The notes under the pieces were generated by a model. That model was not told where the DNA came from, made no database searches, and saw only the letters and a program-made list of their open reading frames with translations. DNA of 64,000 nt from contig NZ_CAKZHY010000164.1 of the NCBI RefSeq assembly GCF_936928535.1, forward strand, positions 1-64,000. Reading direction: 5' to 3'. The translations under genes and the position numbers were made by a program. Below, in pieces: positions 17,131-25,509 of the stretch; positions within the stretch are counted from its first letter, which is position 1; every line of letters starts with the position of its first letter. The DNA is from an uncultured Bradyrhizobium sp. (GTDB taxonomy: Bacteria > Pseudomonadota > Alphaproteobacteria > Rhizobiales > Xanthobacteraceae).

Positions 17131-18165
17131 GTGTCGGAGGTTAGCATAATCGGTCTGGATATCGCCAAGCATGTTTTCCACGCTCACGGAGCAGACGGGA
17201 AAGGGCGAACTGTATTCAGCAAACGAATCACTCGGGGAAAATTGCTGGATTTCTTTGCAGCCCAGCCGAGTTGTACCGTCGCGTTGGAGGCATGTGGCGG
17301 TGCTCATCACTGGGCGCGCCAGCTCACCCAGTTTGGCCACCAGGTACGGCTGATCCCACCGGCCTACGTAAAACCGTTTGTGAAGCGACAGAAGAACGAC
17401 GCGATCGATGCCGAGGCGATTTGCGAAGCCGCTCAGCGACCGAGCATGCGGTTTGTGGCCGTAAAGAGCGAAGAGCAACAAGCGGCGGGCTTGGTATTTC
17501 GAACCCGCGATCTGTTGGTGCGACAGCGAACTCAGCTCATCAACGCTATACGGGGACATCTCACGGAATATGGCTGGGTCGCACCCAAGGGGCCGTCGCA
17601 TGTAACGATGCTTGCCGATCTGATCGAGGAAGATGAGATGGTCAACTCGCTTCCCAAAGCGGCCCACGCGATGTTCCGAGTGATGTTAGACCTGCTCGAC
17701 AGTTTGAACGGCAAAATCGCGGATCTCGACAAGGAGATCGCAAGGCGCGCTCGGGAGGATGAAGTATCGCGCCGGCTCATGACCATTCCCGGTATCGGCC
17801 CAATCTCAGCCACTGCGATCGCAGCCTTAGCTCCGCCAGCTGAAACCTTTGCCAAGGGTCGTGACTTTGCCGCCTGGCTAGGTCTCACGCCTCTTCAAAG
17901 ATCGACGGGCGGCAAGCAGAAGCTCGGTGCAACATCCAAGATGGGCGAACGCACGCTGAGACGTCTACTCATCATCGGCAGTAGCGCCGTTGTAAAGCAG
18001 GCGAGCAAACGTGGCGCCCCTAAAGGCTCCTGGCTCGAACAGATGCTGGCTCGCAAGCCGCGTATGCTGGTAACAGTCGCACTCGCCAACAAGATGGCGC
18101 GGATCGTATGGGCGCTGCTGCTGAAGCAGGAGAACTACAAGGCTCCGGTCGCCGCCAAGGCATAA
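17131..18165 (+). CDS. IS110/IS1111 family transposase
   Basis: The 344-residue protein begins at a GTG with a good ribosome binding site (aagggagg). The N-terminal DEDD (RuvC-like) domain has its first Asp in IIGLDIAKHVF, then Glu in ALEACGG and the DAIDAEA motif with the remaining acidic residues. The C-terminal Transposase_20 domain has IPGIGPISATAIAALA and a Ser-containing segment (LQRSTGGKQKLG). The frame continues upstream to 16894 but without family similarity. All recognisable catalytic residues are present, so it could be active. Confidence 0.92.
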   Translation: MSEVSIIGLDIAKHVFHAHGADGKGRTVFSKRITRGKLLDFFAAQPSCTVALEACGGAHHWARQLTQFGHQVRLIPPAYVKPFVKRQKNDAIDAEAICEAAQRPSMRFVAVKSEEQQAAGLVFRTRDLLVRQRTQLINAIRGHLTEYGWVAPKGPSHVTMLADLIEEDEMVNSLPKAAHAMFRVMLDLLDSLNGKIADLDKEIARRAREDEVSRRLMTIPGIGPISATAIAALAPPAETFAKGRDFAAWLGLTPLQRSTGGKQKLGATSKMGERTLRRLLIIGSSAVVKQASKRGAPKGSWLEQMLARKPRMLVTVALANKMARIVWALLLKQENYKAPVAAKA

Positions 18166-18405
18166 CCTTAGCGGACCTGAGGTCGTCAGAGATGTAGTCG
18201 GTCGAAGGAGGGTATGGCACACAGTCGGCGAGACGAGGCCGGAAGAACCAGGCGTACTCATCGTGCCTAGAGCACGCTTTTATGATTTGGTTCCGGTCTG
18301 CGAACTCCCATACGGGCCCGCGGCTTCATCGCTGCACCATCAGAGGCCGGACAGATGGCAGCATCCGACTACGTGCCGATCTTCCTCAAAAATCGCTTGC
18401 ATCTC
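18166..18405 (+). ncRNA. Candidate guide (bridge/seek) RNA region of the IS1111-type element
   Basis: This 240-base non-coding region lies between the transposase stop and the right inverted repeat. In IS110-family elements a structured RNA made from a non-coding end guides target choice, and in the IS1111 group it is located downstream of the transposase gene. The position and size fit; the RNA fold and its guide loops were not worked out, so the call rests on family knowledge. Confidence 0.35.
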
Positions 18406-18418
18406 GCGGGGCGTCCAC
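18406..18418 (-). repeat. Right subterminal inverted repeat of the IS1111-type element
   Basis: gcggggcgtccac is the exact complement of the left copy at 17062-17074. One base separates it from the IS5-type remnant. Confidence 0.8.
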
Positions 18419-18419
18419 A

Positions 18420-18433
18420 GATGAGTACGCGCC
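18420..18433 (-). repeat. Remnant of an IS5/IS427-type terminal inverted repeat
   Basis: Read inward from CTAG, the sequence is ggcgcgtactcatc. The left IS5 tip reads gatgcggactcatt: 10 of 14 bases agree and both abut CTAG. It is the only trace of a right-hand IS5 copy. Confidence 0.5.
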
Positions 18434-18984
18434 CTAGAATTCGCGATGAAGGCAAGCCTGATCCCAGAGCAATGCTTGTCTCGCATGAGATAGAAGCGGC
18501 CGGAACTGTGATGCAAGACGACAATGTGAGGGTCAGCTGCATCTTGGCTGACCATCCACCGCTTCCGGTGGCACTGTCGTATCGCTTTGACACTGCGGAT
18601 CGCTCCATCGTGTTCTCTGGAGATACCCGAAAGACAGATGCTCTAATTGACCTGGCTAAAGACGCGGATGTATTCGTGTGCGAGGCGCAATATCTTCGGG
18701 GAGCGCGCCAAGTGCTCGATGGAGCCGTGAAAGTAGGCCGGTTTGATAAGGAGACCGCAGACAACCCTTTCAAAAGCATATCAGGCAATGCACTTACGGT
18801 CGAGCAAGCAGGCGAAGTGGCCCAAGCCGCAGGGGTCAAAAAGCTGGTGCTAAGTCATTTCGTACCAGGAAACGGCGCCGTTCCCGATCAGGTGTTCGTA
18901 GACGAAGCTCGCAAAGCTTTCTCCGGCGAAATCATAGCGGGCCGGGACTTACTCGAAATTAAGGCCTCAACCGTTAGCCATTAA
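18434..18984 (+). pseudogene. C-terminal half of the split metallo-beta-lactamase-fold hydrolase
   Basis: From the CTAG onward the frame reads RIRDEGKPDPRAMLVSHEIE, continues through CILADHPPLPVALSYRFDTA and DRSIVFSGDTRKTDALIDLA (the SGDT metal-ligand region), and ends with LVLSHFVPGN (late His ligand) and EIKASTVSH. These are the second-half motifs missing from the fragment at 12267-12727. The frame is open to 18355 through the IS1111 end, so a hybrid protein starting upstream could be made but would lack the HxHxDH site and the Tat signal. Confidence 0.88.
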
Positions 18985-19073
18985 TATCAGGCCTGTCGTG
19001 CACGGCGGAGAACGGGGCGTGCGGGAGATCGCTGGGAGAAGATCGGAAGGCGTTTTCACTGATGTCTACGCTG

Positions 19074-20765
19074 TCAGCGTGCCGACGGCACCACGGCTGC
19101 AGCCTCGACGAGGTCACCGATGCAGAAATGGGCCATGTGCGCGACAGCTTCGGCGCTGTGATAGTCGCCGAATTCGGCCGTGGCTTCCTTGCCGGCGTAC
19201 ATCCGGGCGATGCCGGCGCCACCGGGGTGATGCGGGGCCCATTCAGTGATGTCGTAAACCTTCCCTGCAATGATGACCCAGCAGTCGTCCCGCGTATTGT
19301 GCCGGGCGACCTCCGCGCGCGCGACGGGCCGCCGCTCCCTGGCGGCGGCGGCCGGCGTCCAGAGCTTGCCGGGAATGGTGGCGTAGTTGGCCTTGGCGGC
19401 CCGGCGGAAATCCCACGGCCCCAATCTCTTGTAAGGCAGCTCGGTGCCGATATTGCGGGCGTCGTAGGCGTAGATCCAGGAATCGTCCTCGCCGCCGCGC
19501 TTGTCATGGGCAAACGCCGGGCTGACCCGCTCGTCCAGCTTCTCGAGCAGCGCCTTCTGCTCGGCGGTGTCCTTGGCCCGCAGATGATCGAAGGCGAATT
19601 TGGAGCCGAGCTGGAAGCGGGTGGCGCGGTAATGCCGCACGCGCTCGTAATGCAGCAGCGCTGTCGCCACATCGTCCTTGTTCAGGGCGAAGGCGCTGCC
19701 GAGCGCGGCGGCGTCCTCGAAGGACTGCGCGGCGCCCTGGCCAAACGTCGGAAGCATCGGGTGCGCTGCATCGCCGAGCAGACAGATCCGGCCTTGCACC
19801 CAGGTTTCGAGCGCGTCGCGATCGTAGAGGCCCCACTTTGTGGGACGCACGATCGCCCCTGCCAGGGCCAGCAGGTCGTCGCGACTGGGGCTGCCCTCGA
19901 ATGCCTCGCCCACCTCGCGAAGGATCTCCTCCCGACCGACCGGAAACCAGTCGCCTTCCTCCTGCTCGAACGCGGCAGAGTCGGGCTCATAGCGGGCGAT
20001 CCACACGTTCAGCAACTCGCCGCCGCGGACCCAATAGGTCGTCGCCCCGCTCTTGTCGTTGCGATGCCGGTCCATGCTGAAGGAGTCGATCGGATTGTTG
20101 TCGAGCGCCCTGCCGTCGGCCTTGCGGAGCGAGGCGACCGCCGTCCGCGGAATGAGTCCGCGAAAGCAGGTCACCTCGGTCCAGCGCTTGGGACGCGGGT
20201 TCTGCCACGCCAGGTGCAACGTGGCAGAGTTGATCCCGTCGGCCCCGACCAGAACCTCTCCCGTGGCGGTTCGGCCATTCGAAAAGCTGGCCGTCACCTC
20301 GCTTGCGCTCTGGTGCAACTGTGTCAGCCGGCAATCCATATGCACGGTGATCGGGCATGGCTCTCCGCTATCGGGACCGAACGCGAACACCCGCTTGTAG
20401 AGGCACATCAACAGGTCCAGCCTGTGCATGTGATGAAATCCGGCACCATCGCCGGCTGCCGTGACGTGATCGAAGGGCCGCTTCGTGACGCTGCCATCCG
20501 CGTTGAACTGCCGGGTCGATTCCAGAATGGCCGCCCGGCCACCGTCGATCGCCCCATCGGGGCCCTTGGGATCGCCGCCATCGAGATCGACACCCAGCCA
20601 ACGGCATAGCCGCGCTCCGTTAGGCGGGATGTTCAGGCCGGCGCCCGCTGTGCTGGGCACCTTGGTCTGCTCGTAGACATCGACCGATGCGAAGACGCCG
20701 GACTGCCGCAGCGCCAGGGCCGTCATCAACCCGCCCATTCCGGCACCGATGATCACCGCCCGCAT
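19074..20765 (-). CDS. FAD-dependent monooxygenase with C-terminal cytochrome b5 domain
   Basis: The 563-residue protein starts MRAVIIGAGMGGLMTALALR, the dinucleotide-binding motif of salicylate-hydroxylase-type flavoproteins. Further motifs are VGADGINS and LLGDAAHPMLP, which bind FAD. From about residue 475 a cytochrome b5 domain follows (ARHNTRDDCWVIIAGKVYDI), with heme ligands H513 in HPGG and H536 in GDYHSAEA. The fusion would pass electrons between heme and flavin in one polypeptide; the substrate (an aromatic acid in relatives) is not known. The start is preceded by aaggatgacagg. No partner gene is adjacent. Confidence 0.88.
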   Translation of the reverse strand: MRAVIIGAGMGGLMTALALRQSGVFASVDVYEQTKVPSTAGAGLNIPPNGARLCRWLGVDLDGGDPKGPDGAIDGGRAAILESTRQFNADGSVTKRPFDHVTAAGDGAGFHHMHRLDLLMCLYKRVFAFGPDSGEPCPITVHMDCRLTQLHQSASEVTASFSNGRTATGEVLVGADGINSATLHLAWQNPRPKRWTEVTCFRGLIPRTAVASLRKADGRALDNNPIDSFSMDRHRNDKSGATTYWVRGGELLNVWIARYEPDSAAFEQEEGDWFPVGREEILREVGEAFEGSPSRDDLLALAGAIVRPTKWGLYDRDALETWVQGRICLLGDAAHPMLPTFGQGAAQSFEDAAALGSAFALNKDDVATALLHYERVRHYRATRFQLGSKFAFDHLRAKDTAEQKALLEKLDERVSPAFAHDKRGGEDDSWIYAYDARNIGTELPYKRLGPWDFRRAAKANYATIPGKLWTPAAAARERRPVARAEVARHNTRDDCWVIIAGKVYDITEWAPHHPGGAGIARMYAGKEATAEFGDYHSAEAVAHMAHFCIGDLVEAAAVVPSAR

Positions 20766-20967
20766 CCTGTCATCCTTCGCGTCAGGTGGATGTCGTTTGA
20801 ACGGATGAAATCGCGACGAACCGCCGGCCGAGCGGCGATCGTGCGATGATGCCATCATGCCAGTGTTTTGCCCGACGGGTCAACGGATTTTCCGAAGTTC
20901 CGGAACCAGCCTTCGGGCAGCGGGCTACTGTGCATGGGGTTGTTTTCGAGTTTTGGTTTGGCGGGGG

Positions 20968-22839
20968 CTACCCGGCGCCCAACGCGAGCGCGACATTGTA
21001 GGTCAAGAGGCTCGCCGCATAGGCCAGCGCCAGCATGTAGGCGAAGGTTGCCGCCATCCAGCCCCAGCTTCCGGTCTCGCGCCTGATGACGGCGAGGGTG
21101 GAGGCGCATTGCGGAGCGAAGATGTACCAGGCGAGCATCGACAGCGCGGTCGCGAGCGACCATTTGGTCGCGAGCACCTGGCCGATCTGCTCGGCCGCTT
21201 CCTTGCCGCCTTCGATCGCATAGACGGTGCCGAGCGCGGCGACCGCGACCTCGCGCGCTGCCATGCCGGGGATCAGCGCCACCGCGATCTGCCAGTTGAA
21301 GCCGACAGGATGCAGCAACGGCTCGATCGCCTTGCCGATGATCGCCGCGAGGCTGAAGTCGATCGCGGGCTCGGTCGAGCCTGCAGGCGGCTGCGGGAAC
21401 GAGGCCAGGAACCAGATCAGCACCATCATCGAGAAGATCGTGGTGCCGGCGCGCTGCAGGAACATCTTGGCGCGGGTGAAGATGCCGATCGCGATCGATT
21501 TCAGCCGGGGCACCTTGTAGTCCGGCAGCTCCAGCATGAAGGGCGCCGGCGCATAGTCGCGCAGCATGAAGAACTTGATCAGGAACGAGACAACCAGCGC
21601 GCTGATGATGCCGGCGGCATAGAGGCCGAACATCACGAGGCCCTGCAAATTGATGAAGCCCAAGACGTCCTTTGCCGGGATGAACGCCGAGATGATCAGC
21701 GTGTAGACGGGGATGCGCGCCGAGCAGGTCATCAGCGGCGCGATCAGGATCGTGGTCAGGCGGTCGCGCTTGTTGTCGATCACGCGCGTCGCCATGATGC
21801 CGGGAATGGCGCAGGCAAAGCTCGACAGCAGCGGGATGAAGGCCCGGCCGTGCAGTCCCGCGCCGCCCATGATGCGGTCCATCAGGAACGCCGCGCGTGC
21901 CATGTAGCCGAAATCTTCCAGCAGCAGGATGAACAGGAAGATGATGATGATCTGCGGCAGGAACACGATGACGCTGCCGACGCCCGAGATCACGCCGTTC
22001 TGAAGGAAGCTCTGCAGCAGGCCGGCGGGCAGGGTGGCGTGCACGAACTCGCCGAGCGCGTCGAAGCCGGATTGCAGCAGCTCCATCAGCGGCTGTGCCC
22101 AGGCGAACACCGCCTGGAACATCACGAACAGGATCAGCGCCAGCACGATCAGGCCGCCGACCGGATGCAGCACGATCGCATCGATCCGCGCGGTCAAGGT
22201 GTCGGGGCGGGCAGGCAGGCTGACGCAGTCCGAGATGATGCGGTCGGCCTCGCGCTGGGTCGAGCGCAACTCGGAGACGCTGAGCGCGCGCCAGCTGTTC
22301 GGCTGCGGCTCGGCGGCGAGCCTGGCGGAGATCTCGTCGGTGAGCGCCAGGAGGTCGGCCGTGCCGCCCTTGCGCACCGCAATCGAGGTGACCACGGGCA
22401 CGCCGAGCTCCTTGGCGAGCCTGGCGACGTCGACCGAGATGCCGCGGCGGCTCGCGATGTCGAACATGTTGAGCACCAGCACCAGCGGCCGGCCGGTGCG
22501 CTTCAGCTCGAGCAGCAGGCGGATGGTGAGACGCAGATTGGTGGAGTCCGCAACGCACAGCACGAGATCGGGCACGATCTCGCCGGAGGCCTTGCCCAGC
22601 ACGAAGTCGCGCGTGATCTCCTCGTCGGGGCTGCGGCCGCGCAGGGAATAGGTGCCGGGCAGGTCGACGATCGAGACCTGACGTCCCAGAGGCGTGACGA
22701 AAAAACCTTCCTTGCGCTCGACGGTAACGCCCGGATAGTTCGCGACCTTCTGCCGGCTGCCGGTCAGCGCATTGAACAGCGAGGTCTTGCCGCTGTTTGG
22801 CGTGCCCACCAGGGCGAGATGCAGCAGGGGTAATTCCAT
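20968..22839 (-). CDS. feoB: Ferrous iron transport protein B
   Basis: FeoB has an N-terminal G-protein domain followed by a membrane channel domain. Here the G1 motif is GTPNSGKTS (12-20), G3 is DLPG and G4 is NMFD. The membrane part includes two inward-facing gate regions with conserved Cys (FACAIPGIMATR, MTCSARIPVYTLI) and about eight to ten helices to the C-terminus. At 623 residues it is shorter than the roughly 770 of Escherichia coli, mainly in the soluble spacer, as is common in alphaproteobacteria. It follows feoA by 25 bases. It imports Fe(II) across the inner membrane. An 81-base frame after the stop (20855-20935) is too short to judge. Confidence 0.95.
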   Translation of the reverse strand: MELPLLHLALVGTPNSGKTSLFNALTGSRQKVANYPGVTVERKEGFFVTPLGRQVSIVDLPGTYSLRGRSPDEEITRDFVLGKASGEIVPDLVLCVADSTNLRLTIRLLLELKRTGRPLVLVLNMFDIASRRGISVDVARLAKELGVPVVTSIAVRKGGTADLLALTDEISARLAAEPQPNSWRALSVSELRSTQREADRIISDCVSLPARPDTLTARIDAIVLHPVGGLIVLALILFVMFQAVFAWAQPLMELLQSGFDALGEFVHATLPAGLLQSFLQNGVISGVGSVIVFLPQIIIIFLFILLLEDFGYMARAAFLMDRIMGGAGLHGRAFIPLLSSFACAIPGIMATRVIDNKRDRLTTILIAPLMTCSARIPVYTLIISAFIPAKDVLGFINLQGLVMFGLYAAGIISALVVSFLIKFFMLRDYAPAPFMLELPDYKVPRLKSIAIGIFTRAKMFLQRAGTTIFSMMVLIWFLASFPQPPAGSTEPAIDFSLAAIIGKAIEPLLHPVGFNWQIAVALIPGMAAREVAVAALGTVYAIEGGKEAAEQIGQVLATKWSLATALSMLAWYIFAPQCASTLAVIRRETGSWGWMAATFAYMLALAYAASLLTYNVALALGAG

Positions 22840-22864
22840 GGGATCAGATATCCGGTCGCGATGC

Positions 22865-23140
22865 CTAGGCGACGATGATCGCCATGGCCTCGCGGCGGCG
22901 CACCGCGATGGTGATGTTGTCGACGCGTACGGCGATCGGGTCGCGCCCGACCAGCCCCTCGTGCAGGACCTCGACCCGGGCGCCCTCGACGAAGCCGAGC
23001 TCGATCAGCCGGCTCTCGAGCTCGATGTCCGAGAGAGCTGAGCCGGCCTCCTTGGCGGCGAGGTGCTGGATGACGCCGGTGTAGCCGCGCTGGGCCAGGC
23101 CCAGCGGCATCTCGCGGCGCATGTCATTGATATCGGTCAT
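22865..23140 (-). CDS. feoA: Ferrous iron transport protein A
   Basis: The 91-residue FeoA is a small SH3-like protein needed for FeoB-dependent Fe(II) uptake. The fold shows as PLGLAQRGYTGVIQHL (first strands), SRLIELGFVEGARVEVLHEG (the conserved L-x-E-x-G-F-x-x-G) and DPIAVRVDNITIAVRRREA at the end. The start is the ATG at 23140; an in-frame TTG at 23155 is an alternative. It heads the feoAB unit. No Fur or Irr box was confidently seen in the 130 bases upstream. Confidence 0.92.
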   Translation of the reverse strand: MTDINDMRREMPLGLAQRGYTGVIQHLAAKEAGSALSDIELESRLIELGFVEGARVEVLHEGLVGRDPIAVRVDNITIAVRRREAMAIIVA

Positions 23141-23271
23141 GCCCTGTATTTTCAACGCAAGGCATTGAGGTCAAGCGCGCGCGCCCGTGGAAACCGCACC
23201 TTAGAGCGATTTTAAAGTGCAGATCACGAAGCCGTGGGCCAAGCGCCGCAGGCTTAATTGGCGCCCCGGCG

Positions 23272-23526
23272 CTACTGCGCCGGGATCTTGTCCGGCTGCA
23301 TGGCGGCCATGGCGCGGCTCTTGAAGTAGTCGAGCACGAACAGGCGGATCGCCGAGGACAGATTGCCCTGCTGGCGGGCGCCGTCGATTTCGCCGACGAG
23401 CTCGGACAGCGTCATGTTGCGCAGGCCCGAGATCTCCTTCATGCCGTTCCAGAACGCCTCTTCCAGGCTGACGCTGGTCTTGTGACCGGCGACCACAATG
23501 GAACGCTTCACGACGGGCGACTTCAT
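23272..23526 (-). CDS. Ribbon-helix-helix domain protein (84 aa)
   Basis: The strand KRSIVVAGHKTSVSLEEAFW followed by helix IS...LRNMTLSELVGEID is the RHH_4-type ribbon-helix-helix pattern of small alphaproteobacterial proteins. These could bind DNA as dimers; the targets are unknown. Its ATG overlaps the stop of the DUF4169 gene by four bases, so the two are translationally coupled, an arrangement seen widely in Rhizobiales. Residues 60-84 are a basic/polar tail. Confidence 0.8.
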   Translation of the reverse strand: MKSPVVKRSIVVAGHKTSVSLEEAFWNGMKEISGLRNMTLSELVGEIDGARQQGNLSSAIRLFVLDYFKSRAMAAMQPDKIPAQ

Positions 23527-23711
23527 GGCTGCTCCTCGCGATCGATCCGGTGCTGGTCCAGATGCGCCTTCGCCTGGTCCGCCTGCTTCTCCTCCGCCGA
23601 TCGCTCGGCCTTCGTGCGGCCGAACTTCGTTCGGTTGGCGTCCGCCAACTTCGTCGAGGCTTCCCGCTCGGCGCGCTTCCTGAAACGATTCAGGTTGATG
23701 ACGTTCCCCAT
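23523..23711 (-). CDS. DUF4169 family protein (62 aa)
   Basis: The N-terminus MGNVINLNRFRKRAEREAST is the signature of DUF4169, and the remainder is a single highly charged helix (KLADANRTKFGRTKAERSAE). The family is small, cytoplasmic and of unknown function. It is the first gene of a coupled pair with the ribbon-helix-helix protein, suggesting that the two proteins act together. About 280 bases without a gene separate it from fumC. Confidence 0.85.
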   Translation of the reverse strand: MGNVINLNRFRKRAEREASTKLADANRTKFGRTKAERSAEEKQADQAKAHLDQHRIDREEQP

Positions 23712-23992
23712 GCCGCGTCTCCATCACACGATCCTCTGCGGGAGGGATGTTACATTCAAACACCGGGCGCGGCCGCGCGCCGCACAAGACTTGATCGTCG
23801 TCATTTGCTTGTCCTCGTCAATTGGCCTCAATGGCCATCAAACGATGAATTCGCCCCGTCACGGGCATGAAGGCTTTGCGTAGCACGCGCCTCCCCCGAA
23901 ACATTGACGGTAATCAAATCCTACCCTTCAAACCTTATAATTATGAGCTTTAGGGCTCCGTATCATTACGGATGACTATCGGAATTCGGAAT

Positions 23993-25408
23993 TCATCCGG
24001 GCCGCGTCATCTTCTCCGGCTGTACCAGGCGGTCGAACTCGTCTGACGAGACGAAGCCGAGCCGCAGCGCCTCCTCCTTCAGCGTGGTGCCGTTGGCATG
24101 CGCGGTCTTGGCCACCTTGGCGGCGTTGTCGTAACCGATCTTCGGCGCCAGCGCGGTGACCAGCATCAGCGAGCGCTCCATCAGCTCCTTGATGTGCTTT
24201 TCGTCGGCACGGATGCCGCTGACGCAATGTTCGGTAAAGGAGCGCGCCGCGTCCGCCAACAGGCGGATCGAGTGCAGCATGTTGTAGGCGAGCACGGGCT
24301 TGTAGACATTGAGCTCGAAATGACCCTGGCTGCCGGCGACCGTGATCGCAGTCTGATTGCCGAACACCTGGCAGCACACCATGGTCATCGCCTCGCATTG
24401 CGTCGGATTGACCTTGCCCGGCATGATCGACGAGCCCGGCTCGTTTTCCGGCAGGATCAATTCGCCAAGCCCCGAGCGCGGACCAGATCCGAGCAGGCGG
24501 ATGTCGTTGGCGATCTTGAACAGGCCTGTGGCGACGGAATTGATGGCGCCGTGCGCCAGCACATAGGCGTCGTTGGACGCGAGCGCCTCGAATTTGTTGG
24601 CGGCGCTGGTGAAGGGGAGCTTGGTGATCCCGGCAACGTGCTTTGCAAACAGCCTGGCAAAGCGCGGCTTGGAGTTGAGGCCGGTGCCGACGGCCGTGCC
24701 GCCCTGCGCCAGTGGATAGAGATCCTTCACTGCGACCTTCAGTCGCGCGATGCCGCTTTCGACCTGCGCGGCATAGCCGGAGAATTCCTGGCCGAGCGTG
24801 AGCGGCGTCGCATCCTGGGTATGGGTGCGGCCGATCTTCACGATCCTGGCGAACTCCTTCTCCTTCTTGCGGAGCGCGCGGTGCAGTTCGCCGAGCGCGG
24901 GGACGAGATCGACATTGATGCGGCTTGCCGCGGCAATGTGCATCGCGGTCGGGAAGCTATCGTTCGACGACTGGCTCATGTTGACGTGGTCGTTGGGATG
25001 CACCGGCTTCTTGGCGCCGAGCTCGCCGCCCAGGAGTTCGTTGGCGCGGTTGGCGATGACCTCATTGAGGTTCATGTTGCTCTGGGTGCCCGAGCCGGTC
25101 TGCCACACCACCAGCGGGAAATGATCGTCGAGCTTGCCCTCGATCACCTCGTGGGCGGCCCGGATGATCGCGCCGGCTCTGCGCTTGTCGAGCAGGCCAA
25201 GTTCGAGGTTGGACTGTGCCGCCGCAAGCTTGACGATGCCGAGCGCATGGACCAGCGAGATCGGCATGCGATCGATGCCGATGCGGAAATTCTGCCGCGA
25301 GCGTTCGGTCTGTGCCCCCCAATAACGATCGGCAGGCACCTCGATGGGACCGAAACTGTCGGTCTCGATGCGGGTCGCGGGGCGGGCGGTCTTCGCGGCT
25401 TTGGCCAT
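23993..25408 (-). CDS. fumC: Class II fumarate hydratase
   Basis: FumC converts fumarate and water to L-malate in the TCA cycle without an iron-sulfur cluster. The 471-residue protein has the family signature [11 protein letters not shown], the active-site loops [19 protein letters not shown] and [19 protein letters not shown], and [19 protein letters not shown]. An N-terminal Ala/Lys-rich stretch ([20 protein letters not shown]) precedes the fold. The start at 25408 matches the usual N-terminus of rhizobial FumC; an ATG at 25453 would add 15 residues and has a fair ribosome binding site. The C-terminus is complete. Confidence 0.95.
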   Translation of the reverse strand: MAKAAKTARPATRIETDSFGPIEVPADRYWGAQTERSRQNFRIGIDRMPISLVHALGIVKLAAAQSNLELGLLDKRRAGAIIRAAHEVIEGKLDDHFPLVVWQTGSGTQSNMNLNEVIANRANELLGGELGAKKPVHPNDHVNMSQSSNDSFPTAMHIAAASRINVDLVPALGELHRALRKKEKEFARIVKIGRTHTQDATPLTLGQEFSGYAAQVESGIARLKVAVKDLYPLAQGGTAVGTGLNSKPRFARLFAKHVAGITKLPFTSAANKFEALASNDAYVLAHGAINSVATGLFKIANDIRLLGSGPRSGLGELILPENEPGSSIMPGKVNPTQCEAMTMVCCQVFGNQTAITVAGSQGHFELNVYKPVLAYNMLHSIRLLADAARSFTEHCVSGIRADEKHIKELMERSLMLVTALAPKIGYDNAAKVAKTAHANGTTLKEEALRLGFVSSDEFDRLVQPEKMTRPG

Positions 25409-25509
25409 GAGCACATCCATTTTGCCGTGCGAGGTGCCGCACGGCTTGTTCATGTGCTCTTCTATATAGGGAGATTGGGCGGACGCGACGGTCTCGCGGC
25501 CAAGCTAGA

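Larger units (their letters stand above)
17050..18419 (+). mobile_element. IS110 family (IS1111 group) insertion sequence
   Basis: The element of about 1.37 kb carries a DEDD-type transposase and has a perfect 13-base subterminal inverted repeat (gtggacgccccgc at 17062-17074 and its complement at 18406-18418), which is the mark of the IS1111 group. The exact tips are uncertain by several bases because the repeats are subterminal and no target duplication is expected. It sits next to a 14-base remnant of an IS5-type terminus. Confidence 0.8.
12724..18437. mobile_element. 5.7 kb IS-bounded insertion carrying LysR-SDR-SDR-GST cargo
   Basis: The segment interrupts a metallo-beta-lactamase-fold gene and is bounded by CTAG at both ends (12724-12727 and 18434-18437). 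The left end is an IS5/IS427-type element. The right end keeps only 14 bases similar to that element's terminus (10 of 14 match in inverted orientation), next to an IS1111-type element. This is the layout of a composite transposon whose right-hand IS was largely replaced by a second IS. Cargo genes form a LysR-controlled oxidoreductase/glutathione transferase operon. Excision between the CTAG copies would restore the host gene exactly. Confidence 0.7.

Noticed and set aside
19062-20609. 515-codon plus-strand frame opposite the FAD monooxygenase
   Set aside because: The opposite strand has clear flavoprotein and cytochrome b5 motifs; this frame shows none and has antisense composition.
20855-20935. 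26-residue frame just after feoB (starts MHSSPLPEGWF)
   Set aside because: Too short, without a ribosome binding site or known homolog; mentioned under feoB only.
20857-22833. 658-codon plus-strand frame opposite feoB
   Set aside because: It is extremely rich in Arg, Gln, Asp and His without any domain; feoB on the other strand is unmistakable.
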